Shown: positions 26,366-35,356, numbered from the stretch's first letter. The stretch: DNA of 64,000 bases from Alistipes finegoldii DSM 17242 (GCF_000265365.1 NC_018011.1:3241501-3305500), one strand, 5' to 3'. Notes: generated from the sequence alone by a model not told the origin. Numbers and translations are program-made.

Positions 26366-27727
26366 ATGAAAGACTTTAAAAACGACTCGACCTCGGTGCT
26401 TACGCGTTTCGGACGCGACAAGCGTCAGCGTACCGTGACCGCTACGGCGGAGCGTGTCGAGCGTCGCCCGCGTTTGCAGCGTGATGCTGCCGATTCGGAG
26501 CAGCCGTCCGATGACCGCAAGCCCGTCAAGCGGGCGTCGTACAATCCCCACTTTACGGAGGACAACCGTCCTGCATTCGACAAACCGCGCCGCAGTTTCG
26601 GCGACGAACGGCAGGGCGACCGCGCCCGTTCGGACGAACGTTACCGCGACGGCGACAAACCGCGCCGCTCGTTCGGCGATAAGCCCCGCGGCGAAAAACC
26701 CGCCTACGGCGACAACCGGGGACCCAAGAAATTCGGCGACCGCAAGTTCGGCGACAAACCCTACGGCGAACGTAAATCCGGCGACAAGCCCGCCGGCGAC
26801 CGTCGGTTCGCAGACAAAAAGTCCGGCGATCGCAAGTTCGGCGACAAACCCTACGGCGAACGTAAATTCGGCGACAAGCCCGCCGGCGACCGTCGGTTCG
26901 CGGACAAAAAGTCCGGCGACCGCAGGTTCGGCGACAAACCCTATAAGCCCGGATTCCGGAAGCACGACGACAAGCCGGCTTCCTATCCGAAATTCACGCC
27001 CGAAAAGCAGATCGGCGAAATGCGCCTGAACCGCTTTCTGGCCCAGTCGGGACTCTGCTCGCGCCGCGAGGCCGACGATTTCATCACGGCGGGTCTGGTG
27101 ACCGTCAACGGTCAGATCGTCACCCAGCTGGGCACCAAGGTGCTGCCCACCGACGAGGTGAAATTCAACGACAGCCGCGTGCAGGGCGAAAAGAAGGTCT
27201 ATCTTGTGCTCAACAAGCCCAAGGGCTATGTGACTTCGCTCGACGATCCGCATGCGGGCAAAACCGTCATGGAGCTGGTGCAGGGCGCCTGCACGGAACG
27301 CATCTACCCGGTGGGGCGTCTCGACAAGAACAGTCTCGGACTGCTGCTGTTCACCAACGACGGCGATTTGACCAAGCAGCTCACCCATCCGGCCTTCCGG
27401 AAGAAGAAAATCTATCAGGTGTCGCTCGACAAACCCCTGACGCGCGCCGACATGGACCGCATCGCCGAGGGCATTACGCTCGAAGACGGCGAGATTTTCG
27501 CCGATGAGATTTCCTATGTCAAGGACAACAAGCAGGAGGTCGGCATCGAGATCCATTCGGGCCGCAACCGCATCGTGCGCCGTATTTTCGAGTTCCTCGG
27601 CTATACCGTCACCAAGCTCGACCGCGTCTACTATGCGGGTCTGACGAAAAAGAACCTCAAGCGCGGTGCATGGCGTTTCCTCTCCCGCGAGGAGGTCGAA
27701 CGGCTCAAGTCCGGCCAGTACGAATAA
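26366..27727 (+). CDS. S4-domain pseudouridine synthase (RsuA/RluB family) with basic repeat N-terminus
   Basis: 453 residues. Residues 1-215 are a charged, low-complexity extension rich in Arg, Lys, Asp and Gly with GDKPYGERK-type repeats. An S4 RNA-binding domain follows (about 218-265; MRLNRFLAQSGLCSRREADD) and then the catalytic domain with GRLDKNSLGLLLFTNDG, catalytic Asp320. It converts a uridine in rRNA to pseudouridine. The extension is typical in kind for Bacteroidota RluB-like proteins and probably binds RNA. Which rRNA site is modified cannot be told from the sequence. Confidence 0.9.
   Translation: MKDFKNDSTSVLTRFGRDKRQRTVTATAERVERRPRLQRDAADSEQPSDDRKPVKRASYNPHFTEDNRPAFDKPRRSFGDERQGDRARSDERYRDGDKPRRSFGDKPRGEKPAYGDNRGPKKFGDRKFGDKPYGERKSGDKPAGDRRFADKKSGDRKFGDKPYGERKFGDKPAGDRRFADKKSGDRRFGDKPYKPGFRKHDDKPASYPKFTPEKQIGEMRLNRFLAQSGLCSRREADDFITAGLVTVNGQIVTQLGTKVLPTDEVKFNDSRVQGEKKVYLVLNKPKGYVTSLDDPHAGKTVMELVQGACTERIYPVGRLDKNSLGLLLFTNDGDLTKQLTHPAFRKKKIYQVSLDKPLTRADMDRIAEGITLEDGEIFADEISYVKDNKQEVGIEIHSGRNRIVRRIFEFLGYTVTKLDRVYYAGLTKKNLKRGAWRFLSREEVERLKSGQYE
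26735..26946 (+). repeat. 90-bp tandem repeat in the pseudouridine synthase N-terminus
   Basis: Two near-identical 90-bp units (26735-26824, 26825-26914) and a third partial one. Each encodes 30 residues with GDRKFGDKPYGERK and GDRRFADKKS. Confidence 0.9.
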
Positions 27728-27728
27728 C

Positions 27729-27763
27729 GAAAAAGGGTGATTCGCAAGAATCACCCTTTTTCA
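27729..27763. terminator. bidirectional terminator
   Basis: Perfect 15-bp stem (27729-27743 with 27748-27762), loop gcaa, A-run left and T-run right; shared by the converging pseudouridine synthase and C11 peptidase genes. Confidence 0.9.
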
Positions 27764-27764
27764 T

Positions 27765-29255
27765 TCAATGCGTGTCCCGGTACCAGCTCGTCTGCTTGTT
27801 CTCCTCGACGTATTTGTCCGACGGTTCGCTGAACGACACTCCCGAATAGTAGGCGACGGGGTTCATCCGGCCGTTGTACGCCGAGTAGAATCCCGGTGTG
27901 CTGAGCCGTGCGGCTTTGGGAAACGCCTTGTCCAGCTGCGCTTTGAAATCCTCTTTCAGCTTCGCGTCGCCGCAGGCCAGTTCGACCCAGTGGCCCAGAT
28001 CGTAGAATATGTGCGAAGACATTCCCTCGTAGCTTTGCAGCTCTTCGGCATAAGACTTTTTCGGCGCGGCGTTGATGCGCCGCATGACCTCCTTCATGCC
28101 CTCCATTTCCGACATCACGGCCAGCGAAATGCAGCCCGATTGGGTCGTCGCGTCGTTCATGTAGAAGTTCCAGAATGCTTCGCATACCTTTGTCAGATCG
28201 CGTCCTTTGCCGCCGTCGGTGAAGAACCACGGCATCGCCCGGTCGTAGGGGAATCCCTGTCCCATGATTTCGCAGGGCGCGGCAATCACGTAGTCCGTGC
28301 ATTCGCGCAGGTCGTAAAGCGTCTCGATATTGGCCATGAAGCAGGCGTCGAAAAGCAGGTAGTCGGTCCTGTAATTCTGGGCCTTGACCGCCGCTGCGAA
28401 GTCCGTAATGTCGATCGACCGTCCCGTGTCGCCGAACGAACGGGTCGTCAGCGCTCCCGGCGCCGGGGTCCATAAATCCTCCAGCTCCTTCGACATCCGG
28501 GCCGAGTAGCTGAGCGCTCCCTGATTCGCGGGCACCCACGCCTTGCCGTGACAGCCGACGATGATCCCGTAATGCTGCGCCGGGGCGAGCGCCTCCACGT
28601 CGGCCAGCATGCGCTGTACGCATGCGGGATCGGCCGCCGCGAAATCGTCGTAGCTTTTCAGCAGCGCGAATGCGGCCGCCTGCTTTTCGGCGTTGAAATA
28701 CGCCTCGTACATTTCGGCCTGCGAGTGCGCGTTGGGCTGATAGCAGACCAATACGCGGCCGTCGCCCGGAACGTTCGCATCGACGGCTTTCAGGACGCCG
28801 TCGATATTCTGCTTGTAGAATTTCAGCAGATCCCGTCCCGGCATGTAGAGCAGCATGGTCTGCGTCGCCGTCGCCGGACTCTGCGACACGGTGACGCTGC
28901 ACTGCGCGCCTCCTGCGTTCAGAGTCAGTGCGACCGTCCCCAGCTTGACGCGGCTGCGGCCCGGATTCCCGTCCGACGCCGTCACCGTTACCGTCGTCTC
29001 GCCCCGGCCCCCTGCGGTGGGGGAGATGCCGAATCCGCTGCCCGTGGTGGTCAGCGTCCACGGTCCGGTCGCCGTCACGGTGAACGCCGCTGCCGATCCG
29101 GCCGTGCTGCGCAGCACCGCTTCTTCCTGCGAACTCGCTATTTCCGCCGGCTCCCGTTCCTTTTCGCAGCCGGCGAAAACCGCCAGCGCCAGCAGCAGGG
29201 CGAACGTGCGCCGGATTATTTGTACGTACGGGGTTTGAGGTTGTTGAACTGCCAT
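27765..29255 (-). CDS. clostripain-family (C11) cysteine peptidase lipoprotein with BACON-like domain
   Basis: 496 residues. Lipoprotein signal with lipobox VFAGC (Cys30), a BACON-like beta-sandwich (about 45-128; GPWTLTTTGSGFGISPTAGG), then a C11 peptidase domain with the catalytic His in GCHGKAW (His236) and Cys in LFDACFM (Cys305). C11 enzymes cut after basic residues. It is expected on the outer membrane or cell surface. No ATG lies closer to the signal peptide than 29255, so the gene overlaps the upstream DUF4919 gene by 40 bp. Last gene of a minus-strand run that begins with dapA. Confidence 0.87.
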   Translation of the reverse strand: MAVQQPQTPYVQIIRRTFALLLALAVFAGCEKEREPAEIASSQEEAVLRSTAGSAAAFTVTATGPWTLTTTGSGFGISPTAGGRGETTVTVTASDGNPGRSRVKLGTVALTLNAGGAQCSVTVSQSPATATQTMLLYMPGRDLLKFYKQNIDGVLKAVDANVPGDGRVLVCYQPNAHSQAEMYEAYFNAEKQAAAFALLKSYDDFAAADPACVQRMLADVEALAPAQHYGIIVGCHGKAWVPANQGALSYSARMSKELEDLWTPAPGALTTRSFGDTGRSIDITDFAAAVKAQNYRTDYLLFDACFMANIETLYDLRECTDYVIAAPCEIMGQGFPYDRAMPWFFTDGGKGRDLTKVCEAFWNFYMNDATTQSGCISLAVMSEMEGMKEVMRRINAAPKKSYAEELQSYEGMSSHIFYDLGHWVELACGDAKLKEDFKAQLDKAFPKAARLSTPGFYSAYNGRMNPVAYYSGVSFSEPSDKYVEENKQTSWYRDTH

Positions 29256-29953
29256 GTGCGGTCGCGTTTATAGGTATAACCTTCGGGTTTGTTCCAGTAT
29301 ATGCGTCCGAAGTCGTAGTAGAGTCCCTTGCGCTTCTTGCCCTCCACCGTGTAGGGTACGGTCAGCGGGATGAACTCCACCGTTCGGCTGATGATGCGGC
29401 TCTTGTCGTACGAAAGCCCTTCGGTGGCCATCACGTCGAGCGCGTGGTCGAACATCAGGATATGGCGCGGCGTTTTCTGCGTCAGCGCGTCTCCCGACTC
29501 CCGGATCGCCCGGATGACGCCCTGCATCCGGTTGTAGTACATCTTTTCCTGCAGTTTGTTGCCCAGCGCGCCGTGGGCGTAGGCCATCAGGTTGAGGATC
29601 TTGGGGCTGAACGGATCGCGGGCCAGTGCATCCTCGCCCGTGTAGAGCATCGCTTCGAGCGTCTCGACGGCCGGTTTGTCGGGATCGAGTCCCGAAGCCA
29701 TCAACAGCAGCTTGTCCAGATCGGGATTCGAGTCCAGCGGTTTGTAGCTCTCCTGATAGGCGTAGCCGTAATAGAGGTAGTGGTAATCCTCGTCGGTCAG
29801 CGTTTCGTCGCCGGCGTTGTAGCGCATCATCAGCGACGGATAGTAGAACGGCGACTCGGCGTCCATCGTCTTGTTCTGAATATCCTCCTCGTCGGGAACT
29901 TTCGCCGCGGCCAGCGCCGGAAGCAGAAGCAGTAACAGCAGTAAGTTTTTCAT
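29216..29953 (-). CDS. DUF4919 domain protein
   Basis: 245 residues. Signal peptide (1-17), then a single helical domain matching the DUF4919 pattern I know from Bacteroidales: SPFYYPSLMMRYNAGDETLT, DEDYHYLYYGYAYQE and a C-terminal FGRIYWNKPEGYTY. It is exported and of unknown function. It follows dapA after 39 bp and its 3' end overlaps the C11 peptidase start. Confidence 0.75.
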   Translation of the reverse strand: MKNLLLLLLLLPALAAAKVPDEEDIQNKTMDAESPFYYPSLMMRYNAGDETLTDEDYHYLYYGYAYQESYKPLDSNPDLDKLLLMASGLDPDKPAVETLEAMLYTGEDALARDPFSPKILNLMAYAHGALGNKLQEKMYYNRMQGVIRAIRESGDALTQKTPRHILMFDHALDVMATEGLSYDKSRIISRTVEFIPLTVPYTVEGKKRKGLYYDFGRIYWNKPEGYTYKRDRTWQFNNLKPRTYK

Positions 29954-29992
29954 ATCCGTGTTTTAGTCCGTATTTTAGACACTAACGCGGAA

Positions 29993-30883
29993 TCAGCGCA
30001 AATCGTATTCCGCAATCAGCCGGCTGAACTTTTCGCGCAGCGCCTGCGAACCCTCGACCAGCGGCAGCCGCATCGTGGGGCCGATTTTGCCCATCACCGA
30101 GAGCGCGCATTTCGCACCCACGGGATTCCCCTCCTCGAAGAGCGCGTGCACCGCTTCGTCGAGCGCCCTGTACTCCTCTTCGGCGCGGTCGAAATCGCCC
30201 TGCTTGGCATGACCGACGCACTGCATGAAACGTTTGGGAAATACGTTCGCCGCCACCGAAATCACGCCTTCGCCGCCGCGGCGCATCAGGTCGAGCGTCA
30301 TGCCGTCGTCGCCCGACAGCACCAGAAACCCTTCGGGGCGGTTGTCGAGGATGCGCTGCATCTGCTCGATGTCGCCCGACGCCTCCTTGATGCCGATGAC
30401 GTTCTTCATGTCGCGCGCCAGCCGCAGCGTGGTCTCGGCGGTCATGTTCACGCCCGACCGACCCGGTATGTTGTAGAGTATCACGGGCAGGGGCGAATGC
30501 TCCGATACGGTGCGGAAATGCTGGTAAAGTCCCTCCTGCGAGGGTTTGTTGTAATAGGGCGTCACGCTCAGAATGGCGTCCGCGCCCCGCAGGTCGAATT
30601 CGCGGAGCTGGTCCAGCACCTCCGACGTCGAGTTTCCGCCGCAGCCCATCACCAGCGGCACGCGGCCTGCGATATGGTTGGTGATGAACATGGCGATCAC
30701 CGCGCGTTCGGGCATGTAGAGCGTCGGGGTTTCGGCCGTGGTGCCGAGCGCCACGATGTAATCCACGCCGCCCTCTATTACGTAGTCTATCATGCGCGCC
30801 AATGCCTGATAATCGACGCGTCCGTCCGATGTGAAGGGGGTTATCATCGCGACCCCCACGCCTGTCAGTTTCTCTCTTATCAT
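29993..30883 (-). CDS. dapA: 4-hydroxy-tetrahydrodipicolinate synthase
   Basis: 296 residues, normal length. TIM barrel with GTTAET (47-52), Tyr137 in LYNIPGR and the Schiff-base Lys166 in GIKEASGD. It condenses pyruvate with aspartate semialdehyde, the first step to diaminopimelate and lysine. Start at ATG 30883. I see no clear -7 box upstream; it may be transcribed from ligA through the repeat-rich gap or from an unrecognised promoter. Confidence 0.95.
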   Translation of the reverse strand: MIREKLTGVGVAMITPFTSDGRVDYQALARMIDYVIEGGVDYIVALGTTAETPTLYMPERAVIAMFITNHIAGRVPLVMGCGGNSTSEVLDQLREFDLRGADAILSVTPYYNKPSQEGLYQHFRTVSEHSPLPVILYNIPGRSGVNMTAETTLRLARDMKNVIGIKEASGDIEQMQRILDNRPEGFLVLSGDDGMTLDLMRRGGEGVISVAANVFPKRFMQCVGHAKQGDFDRAEEEYRALDEAVHALFEEGNPVGAKCALSVMGKIGPTMRLPLVEGSQALREKFSRLIAEYDLR

Positions 30884-31310
30884 CGTATTCCGGTTTTGTT
30901 CGTAGTTTCTTTTCCTGCGGCCGTCTTCCGCGGTCCGGCGCTTACGCCGTTCCCGCCGCCGCGTTTCCTGCTTCCGCTGTTGTATTTCCTGCTTCTACCG
31001 CCGCATCTTTGTTTGCCGCCCTGCGTTTTAGCCTTCTTTCTGCATTGCGTCTTCTGCCTTCACTGCTGTGTTTTCAACTTCCGCCGCCGCGTTTCCTGCT
31101 TCCGCTGTTGTATTTCCTGCTTCTGCCGCCGCGTCTTCGTTTGCCGCCCTGCGTTTTAGCCTTCTTTCGGCATTACGTCTTCTGCCTTCACTGCCGTGTT
31201 TTCAACTTCCGCCGCCGCAGCATCTTCTGTTCCCGCCGTTGTCGTCTCTTCCGTTCCCGCCTCCGTTTCTTCGTACCGGCGGGGACGGCCTATCCGGTTG
31301 CGTCTGCCGG
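30884..31310 (+). repeat. 128-bp direct repeat in an A-poor gap between ligA and dapA
   Basis: Two copies of a 128-bp unit (30953-31080 and 31081-31208), about 94 % alike, and the start of a third at 31209. The tract is pyrimidine-rich on the + strand. Read on the minus strand each unit looks like a coding tail rich in Ala and Glu (AEVENTAVKAED) ending in a stop. 128 is not a multiple of three. I see no functional gene here. Confidence 0.85.
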
Positions 31311-33395
31311 CTAAAACAGCTTCGGCTCGGCCACATCCTTGTGCGCCGCGCTCCCTTCCGCGCCCCCTTCCGTCCGCTTTTCCGCCGCATTTGCGGCGGG
31401 TATTTCGTCGCTGCCGATCATGGCGATAAAATCCTCTTCGGAGATGATCTTCACGCCCAGCTTCTCGGCTTTCTTGAGCTTCGCCGGCCCCATATTCTCG
31501 CCCGCCACGATGTAATCGACGTTCGCCGATACGGCCGCGAGGTTCCTGCCGCCGTGTATTTCGATCAGCTCTTTCAGCTCGTCGCGGCTGTGGTTCGAGA
31601 ATTTGCCCGATATCACGAAACTCTTTCCCGCGAGCGACTCCGACGCCAGCTCGCGCGCTTCGGCTTCGAACTTCACGCCCGCGTCGCGCAGGCGGCGGAT
31701 GATGGCGAGGTTCTTCTCGTCGGCGAAGTATTCGATGATCGCGTCGGCGATGCGTCCGCCCACTTCGTCGGCTTCGGTCAGCTCCTCGCGCGTGGCTTTC
31801 ATCACCGCGTCGAGCGACCGGAAGTGTTCCGCGAGGTATTTGGCCGTGGTTTCGCCCACGAAGCGGATTCCCAGCCCGAACAGCACGCGCCTGAAAGGCA
31901 CTTCGACCGATCCCCGGATACTCCGGATGATGTTGTCGGCCGACTTCTCGCCCAGCCGCGGCAGGCACGCCAGCTGCGGAGCCTGCAGGTCGTACAGGTC
32001 GGCCACGTCGCGCACCAGCCCGTTTTCGTAAAGCAGTTCGACGGTCTCTTCGCCCAGCCCCTCGATGTCCATCGCCTTGCGGCGGATGAAGTGGATGATG
32101 CGTCCGATGATCTGCGGACGGCATCCGCCCTGATTGGGACAGTAGTGCTTCGCCTCGCCTTCGTATTTCACCAGCGGCGTGCCGCATTCGGGACATACCG
32201 TGATGTACTCGAACGGCCTGCTGTCTGCCGGCCGCTGCGAAAGTTCCACGCCCGTGATCTTGGGAATGATTTCGCCGCCTTTCTCGACGTATACCATGTC
32301 GCCCGGACGTATGTCCAGCAGCGCCATCTGTTCGGCGTTGTGCAGCGTCGCCCGGCGTACCGTCGTGCCGGCCAGCAGCACCGGTTCGAGGTTGGCCACG
32401 GGCGTTATGGCTCCCGTGCGTCCCACCTGAAAGGCCACGCTGTCCAACCGCGTCAAAGCCTGCTCGGCCTTGAACTTGTAGGCCACGGCCCATTTCGGGG
32501 CCTTGGCCGTGAATCCCAGCTGCCGCCGCACGCCGAAGTCGTTTACCTTGATTACCACGCCGTCGGTGGGGAAGGGGAGTTCCCTGCGCGCTTCGTCCCA
32601 ATGGGCGATGTAGGCGTCTATCTCCTCCGCACTGCGGCATATGCGCATCTGGTCCGAAATCTTGAATCCCCATTCGCGTGCCTTCTGCAAACTCTCCCAA
32701 TGGTTCGTGAAGGGCAGGTCGTCGCCCGCCAGCTGGTAGAGCGTGCAGTCCAGACCGCGCCGCGCGACCACCGCCGAAGCCTGCTGCTTGAGCGTTCCGG
32801 CCGCGGCGTTGCGCGGATTGGCGAAAAGCGTCTCCCCGGCCGCCTCGCGTTCGGCGTTGATTTTGTCGAACGAGGCGTAGGGCATCAGTATCTCGCCGCG
32901 TATTTCGAAATAGTCGGGCCAGTCGTCGCCCCTGAGCCTGAGGGGCACTGTCCGCACCGTGCGGACGTTGGCCGTCACGTCGTCGCCCTGCGTGCCGTCG
33001 CCGCGCGTCACGGCGCGCAGCAGCCGGCCATGTTCGTAGGTGAGCGATATGGCCGTGCCGTCGAACTTCAGCTCGCAGACGAATTCCGTGGGGCCCGTCT
33101 CCTTCTCGATCCGCTCGATGAACTCGTGCAGCTCGTCCGGCGAATAGGTGTTGCCGAGCGAAAGCATCGGAAACCGGTGCTTCACGCTTCGGAACTCCGC
33201 GGTGATGTCGCTTCCGACGCGTACCGAAGGTGAGTTGGGGTCGGCCATTTCGGGATGCGCGCGCTCCAGATCCTGCAGTTCGCGCATCATGGTGTCGAAT
33301 TCGAAGTCGGAGATTTCGGGGGCGTTTTCGACGTAATATCTGAAGTTATGGTACTCAAGCTGCCGCCGCAGCTCTTCGATTCTCTCGCGTATCAT
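31311..33395 (-). CDS. ligA: NAD-dependent DNA ligase
   Basis: 694 residues. Ia domain, adenylation domain with the KxDG motif CELKFDG (Lys110), OB fold, a C4 zinc finger (CPECGTPL ... CPNQGGC), helix-hairpin-helix motifs and a C-terminal BRCT domain (about 590-665). Residues from about 668 on form a charged Ala/Glu/Lys tail next to the repeat tract. It seals nicks with NAD as cofactor. Start at ATG 33395. Confidence 0.95.
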   Translation of the reverse strand: MIRERIEELRRQLEYHNFRYYVENAPEISDFEFDTMMRELQDLERAHPEMADPNSPSVRVGSDITAEFRSVKHRFPMLSLGNTYSPDELHEFIERIEKETGPTEFVCELKFDGTAISLTYEHGRLLRAVTRGDGTQGDDVTANVRTVRTVPLRLRGDDWPDYFEIRGEILMPYASFDKINAEREAAGETLFANPRNAAAGTLKQQASAVVARRGLDCTLYQLAGDDLPFTNHWESLQKAREWGFKISDQMRICRSAEEIDAYIAHWDEARRELPFPTDGVVIKVNDFGVRRQLGFTAKAPKWAVAYKFKAEQALTRLDSVAFQVGRTGAITPVANLEPVLLAGTTVRRATLHNAEQMALLDIRPGDMVYVEKGGEIIPKITGVELSQRPADSRPFEYITVCPECGTPLVKYEGEAKHYCPNQGGCRPQIIGRIIHFIRRKAMDIEGLGEETVELLYENGLVRDVADLYDLQAPQLACLPRLGEKSADNIIRSIRGSVEVPFRRVLFGLGIRFVGETTAKYLAEHFRSLDAVMKATREELTEADEVGGRIADAIIEYFADEKNLAIIRRLRDAGVKFEAEARELASESLAGKSFVISGKFSNHSRDELKELIEIHGGRNLAAVSANVDYIVAGENMGPAKLKKAEKLGVKIISEEDFIAMIGSDEIPAANAAEKRTEGGAEGSAAHKDVAEPKLF

Positions 33396-33414
33396 AATAT
33401 AATTATAACCTGCG

Positions 33415-33422
33415 TAAAGGTA
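33415..33422 (-). promoter_or_regulatory. -7-like box (TACCTTTA) upstream of ligA
   Basis: Minus strand, one mismatch to TAnnTTTG, 20 bp before the ligA ATG. Confidence 0.4.
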
Positions 33423-33472
33423 CGTATTTTGTTCGTAACTACCTGCAAATTCAAAAAAAATGCAAAAAAAAA

Positions 33473-33502
33473 TTGAGTATGTGGTGCGATATGTAAATTT
33501 TG
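33473..33502 (+). promoter_or_regulatory. possible promoter of the acidic protein/LRR lipoprotein pair
   Basis: -33 TTG (33473-33475) and an imperfect -7 (AAATTTTG, 33495-33502) with a 19-bp spacer, 33 bp before the ATG at 33535. Confidence 0.4.
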
Positions 33503-33534
33503 CTTATAATTGCAGAAAATTTCCAAGCATTATT

Positions 33535-33867
33535 ATGGCTAAACAGAATACGACGAAGAAACATATCGTAACGAGCTTCCATAATCTGGCCCCCGAACTG
33601 CAGGAGGCCGTCAAGCAGAAATACCCGCTGGGGTTCACCGAAGCGATGATGCGCGTGGACAAGCCCAACGGAGATTTTTTCTATGCCGTACCTTTCGATA
33701 CGGACGAAATCGCCTACATGGTTAAGATCGACGTCAAGATCGACGACAATGCGCAGGAGGACGACGACAAGGACTACTACGACGACGAGATCAAGGGTGC
33801 CGACGAGATTCAGGACGACGGCAATTCCGACGGCGGCGACGACTCCGACGACGACGTAAACATCTGA
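33535..33867 (+). CDS. conserved-looking small acidic protein, function unknown
   Basis: 110 residues. The first 70 form a compact domain (HIVTSFHNLAPELQEAVKQK, YPLGFTEAMMRVDKPNGDFF, YAVPFDTDEIAYMVKIDV); the last 35 are almost all Asp, Glu and Gly. I recall similar short proteins in other Bacteroidales but no named family. No signal peptide. ATG 33535 is chosen over an upstream in-frame ATG because the latter precedes the promoter. The LRR lipoprotein starts 5 bp after it. Confidence 0.75.
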   Translation: MAKQNTTKKHIVTSFHNLAPELQEAVKQKYPLGFTEAMMRVDKPNGDFFYAVPFDTDEIAYMVKIDVKIDDNAQEDDDKDYYDDEIKGADEIQDDGNSDGGDDSDDDVNI

Positions 33868-33872
33868 GGCCT

Positions 33873-34481
33873 ATGACCCGCTTCGTTCCTCTCCTCGCGT
33901 TTGCGCTTCTTGCGGCCTGCGGCCTTGCGGACGACGAACGCGACGACAAGAACAAGCGCGTATACATCACTTTTGCAGATCCCGCATTCGAGGCTTACTG
34001 CCTTGAGCATTTCGACATCGACCACGACGGACGCATTTCGCGCTACGAAGCGCAGCGCGTCCTGAAAATGGACTGCCCTGACCGCGGCATCGCGCATATG
34101 TGGGAGATCGGCGAATTCTCGCGGCTCGAACGGCTCGACTGCAGCGGCAACGACCTCACGCAGCTCGATTTGCGCAAGTGTACGCTGTTGCAGACGCTCG
34201 ATTGTAGCCGTAACCGCATCGCTTCGCTCGATCTGGACGGCCTGCGCGCTCTTCTGGAGCTGAACTGCGCGGACAATGCGCTCACGCTGCTGGACCTCAA
34301 ATCCGCCGGAGCGCTCCGTCTGCTCGACTGCAGCGGCAACCGGCTCGTGACGCTCGACCTGCGGCCCTGCTCGGACCGGCTTAAGGCCGACGCGGGCGGC
34401 AATCCTCCGCTCACGACCGTCTACTGCCGCGCATCGCAGAGCGTCAGCGCCGACGGACATACCGAAATAATCGTCCGCTGA
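33873..34481 (+). CDS. leucine-rich-repeat lipoprotein with an EF-hand-like motif
   Basis: 202 residues. Lipobox LLAAC (Cys16), an EF-hand-like loop DIDHDGRIS (48-56) after a helix, then five or six short LRRs of the LDCSGNDLTQLDL type (about 82-180). Such repeats bind proteins; the loop might bind calcium. It is probably surface-exposed or periplasmic. Translationally coupled to the acidic protein upstream. Confidence 0.8.
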   Translation: MTRFVPLLAFALLAACGLADDERDDKNKRVYITFADPAFEAYCLEHFDIDHDGRISRYEAQRVLKMDCPDRGIAHMWEIGEFSRLERLDCSGNDLTQLDLRKCTLLQTLDCSRNRIASLDLDGLRALLELNCADNALTLLDLKSAGALRLLDCSGNRLVTLDLRPCSDRLKADAGGNPPLTTVYCRASQSVSADGHTEIIVR

Positions 34482-34646
34482 TTCCGTATCGTCTTTTTGG
34501 TTGATCCGCTCCCGTCCGATCTGCTCCCGGTTTCCGCTCCCGTCCGGTTTCTCCGGGGCGGATTGTCGTTTTTTCTTCGCCTGCGGCATGATTCAGTCCG
34601 GCGTTTTGCGAATCTTCCGAATGGCGATGCGGGGTCTCTGCAGTCC

Positions 34647-34709
34647 GTCCGCTCTGCTTGCCTTTCCGTCCGCTCTGCTTGCCTTTCCGTCCGCTCTGCT
34701 TGCCTTTCC
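34647..34709 (+). repeat. 21-bp tandem repeat x3
   Basis: Three identical 21-bp units beginning gtccgctctgcttgcc (34647, 34668, 34689). Confidence 0.95.
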
Positions 34710-34718
34710 GTCCGCTCC

Positions 34719-34766
34719 GTCCGCCCATCCGTCCGCCCATCCGTCTGCCCATCCGTCCGCCCATCC
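34719..34766 (+). repeat. 12-bp tandem repeat x4
   Basis: Unit gtccgcccatcc at 34719, 34731, 34743 (one change) and 34755; directly follows the 21-bp array. Confidence 0.95.
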
Positions 34767-34872
34767 GTCCGCTTCGCCCGTTTTGGCCGTTTCGTCTTTC
34801 CGTCTGTTTGGTTCGTCTCTCCGCCCGTCCGCCCGTCCGCCCATTCGCCCTGTCCCCGTCTGTTCCGTCCGT

Positions 34873-35040
34873 CCCGTCTGCTTTGTCTCTCCGTTTGTCA
34901 GCTTTGTCTGATCCCTGTCTATCCTTTTATCCATTCTGCCCGCCCATCTGCCCGCCCATTCGTCCCGTCCCGTCTGCTTCGTCTCTCCGTCTGTCAGCTT
35001 TGTCTGATTCCCGCCTATTCCTTTATCCGCTCCGTTCGTC
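34873..35040 (+). repeat. 96-bp spaced direct repeat
   Basis: Segments starting at 34873 and 34969 share about 60 bp (cccgtctgct... tttgtctgat...), offset 96 bp. Confidence 0.8.
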
Positions 35041-35083
35041 CCGCCCTCCTGCTCTGACCTTTCTGTCTGCTCCGCCTGTCCAC

Positions 35084-35155
35084 CTGTCTGTCCATCTGTC
35101 TGTCCACCTGTCTGTCCACCTGTCTGTCCACCTGTCTGTCCACCTGCCTGTCCGC
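35084..35155 (+). repeat. 12-bp tandem repeat x6
   Basis: Unit ctgtctgtccac repeated from 35084 to 35143, the first copy with one change, plus a degenerate copy to 35155. Confidence 0.95.
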
Positions 35156-35356
35156 GCTTCGTCTCTCCGCTCATTCGTGTCCGTCCGCTCCGTCCGCTCC
35201 GTCCGCTCCGCCTGCCCCGTCCGCCTGCTCCGCCCGTCCCGCTCCGGAGCCGCCGAATTTTATTCCGCCGATTTCGCACAGTGCTTTGTTTTTTCGTCGC
35301 AGGATGTTTTTTCGCACCCGATTTCTGATACATTGTTGAAAAGTCGCCGCGGCGAA

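Noticed and set aside
34593..35333. Repeat-protein gene on the minus strand
   Set aside because: The frame is open but has no promoter, no domain and no signal peptide, and low A content on + automatically removes minus-strand stops; kept only as a finding.
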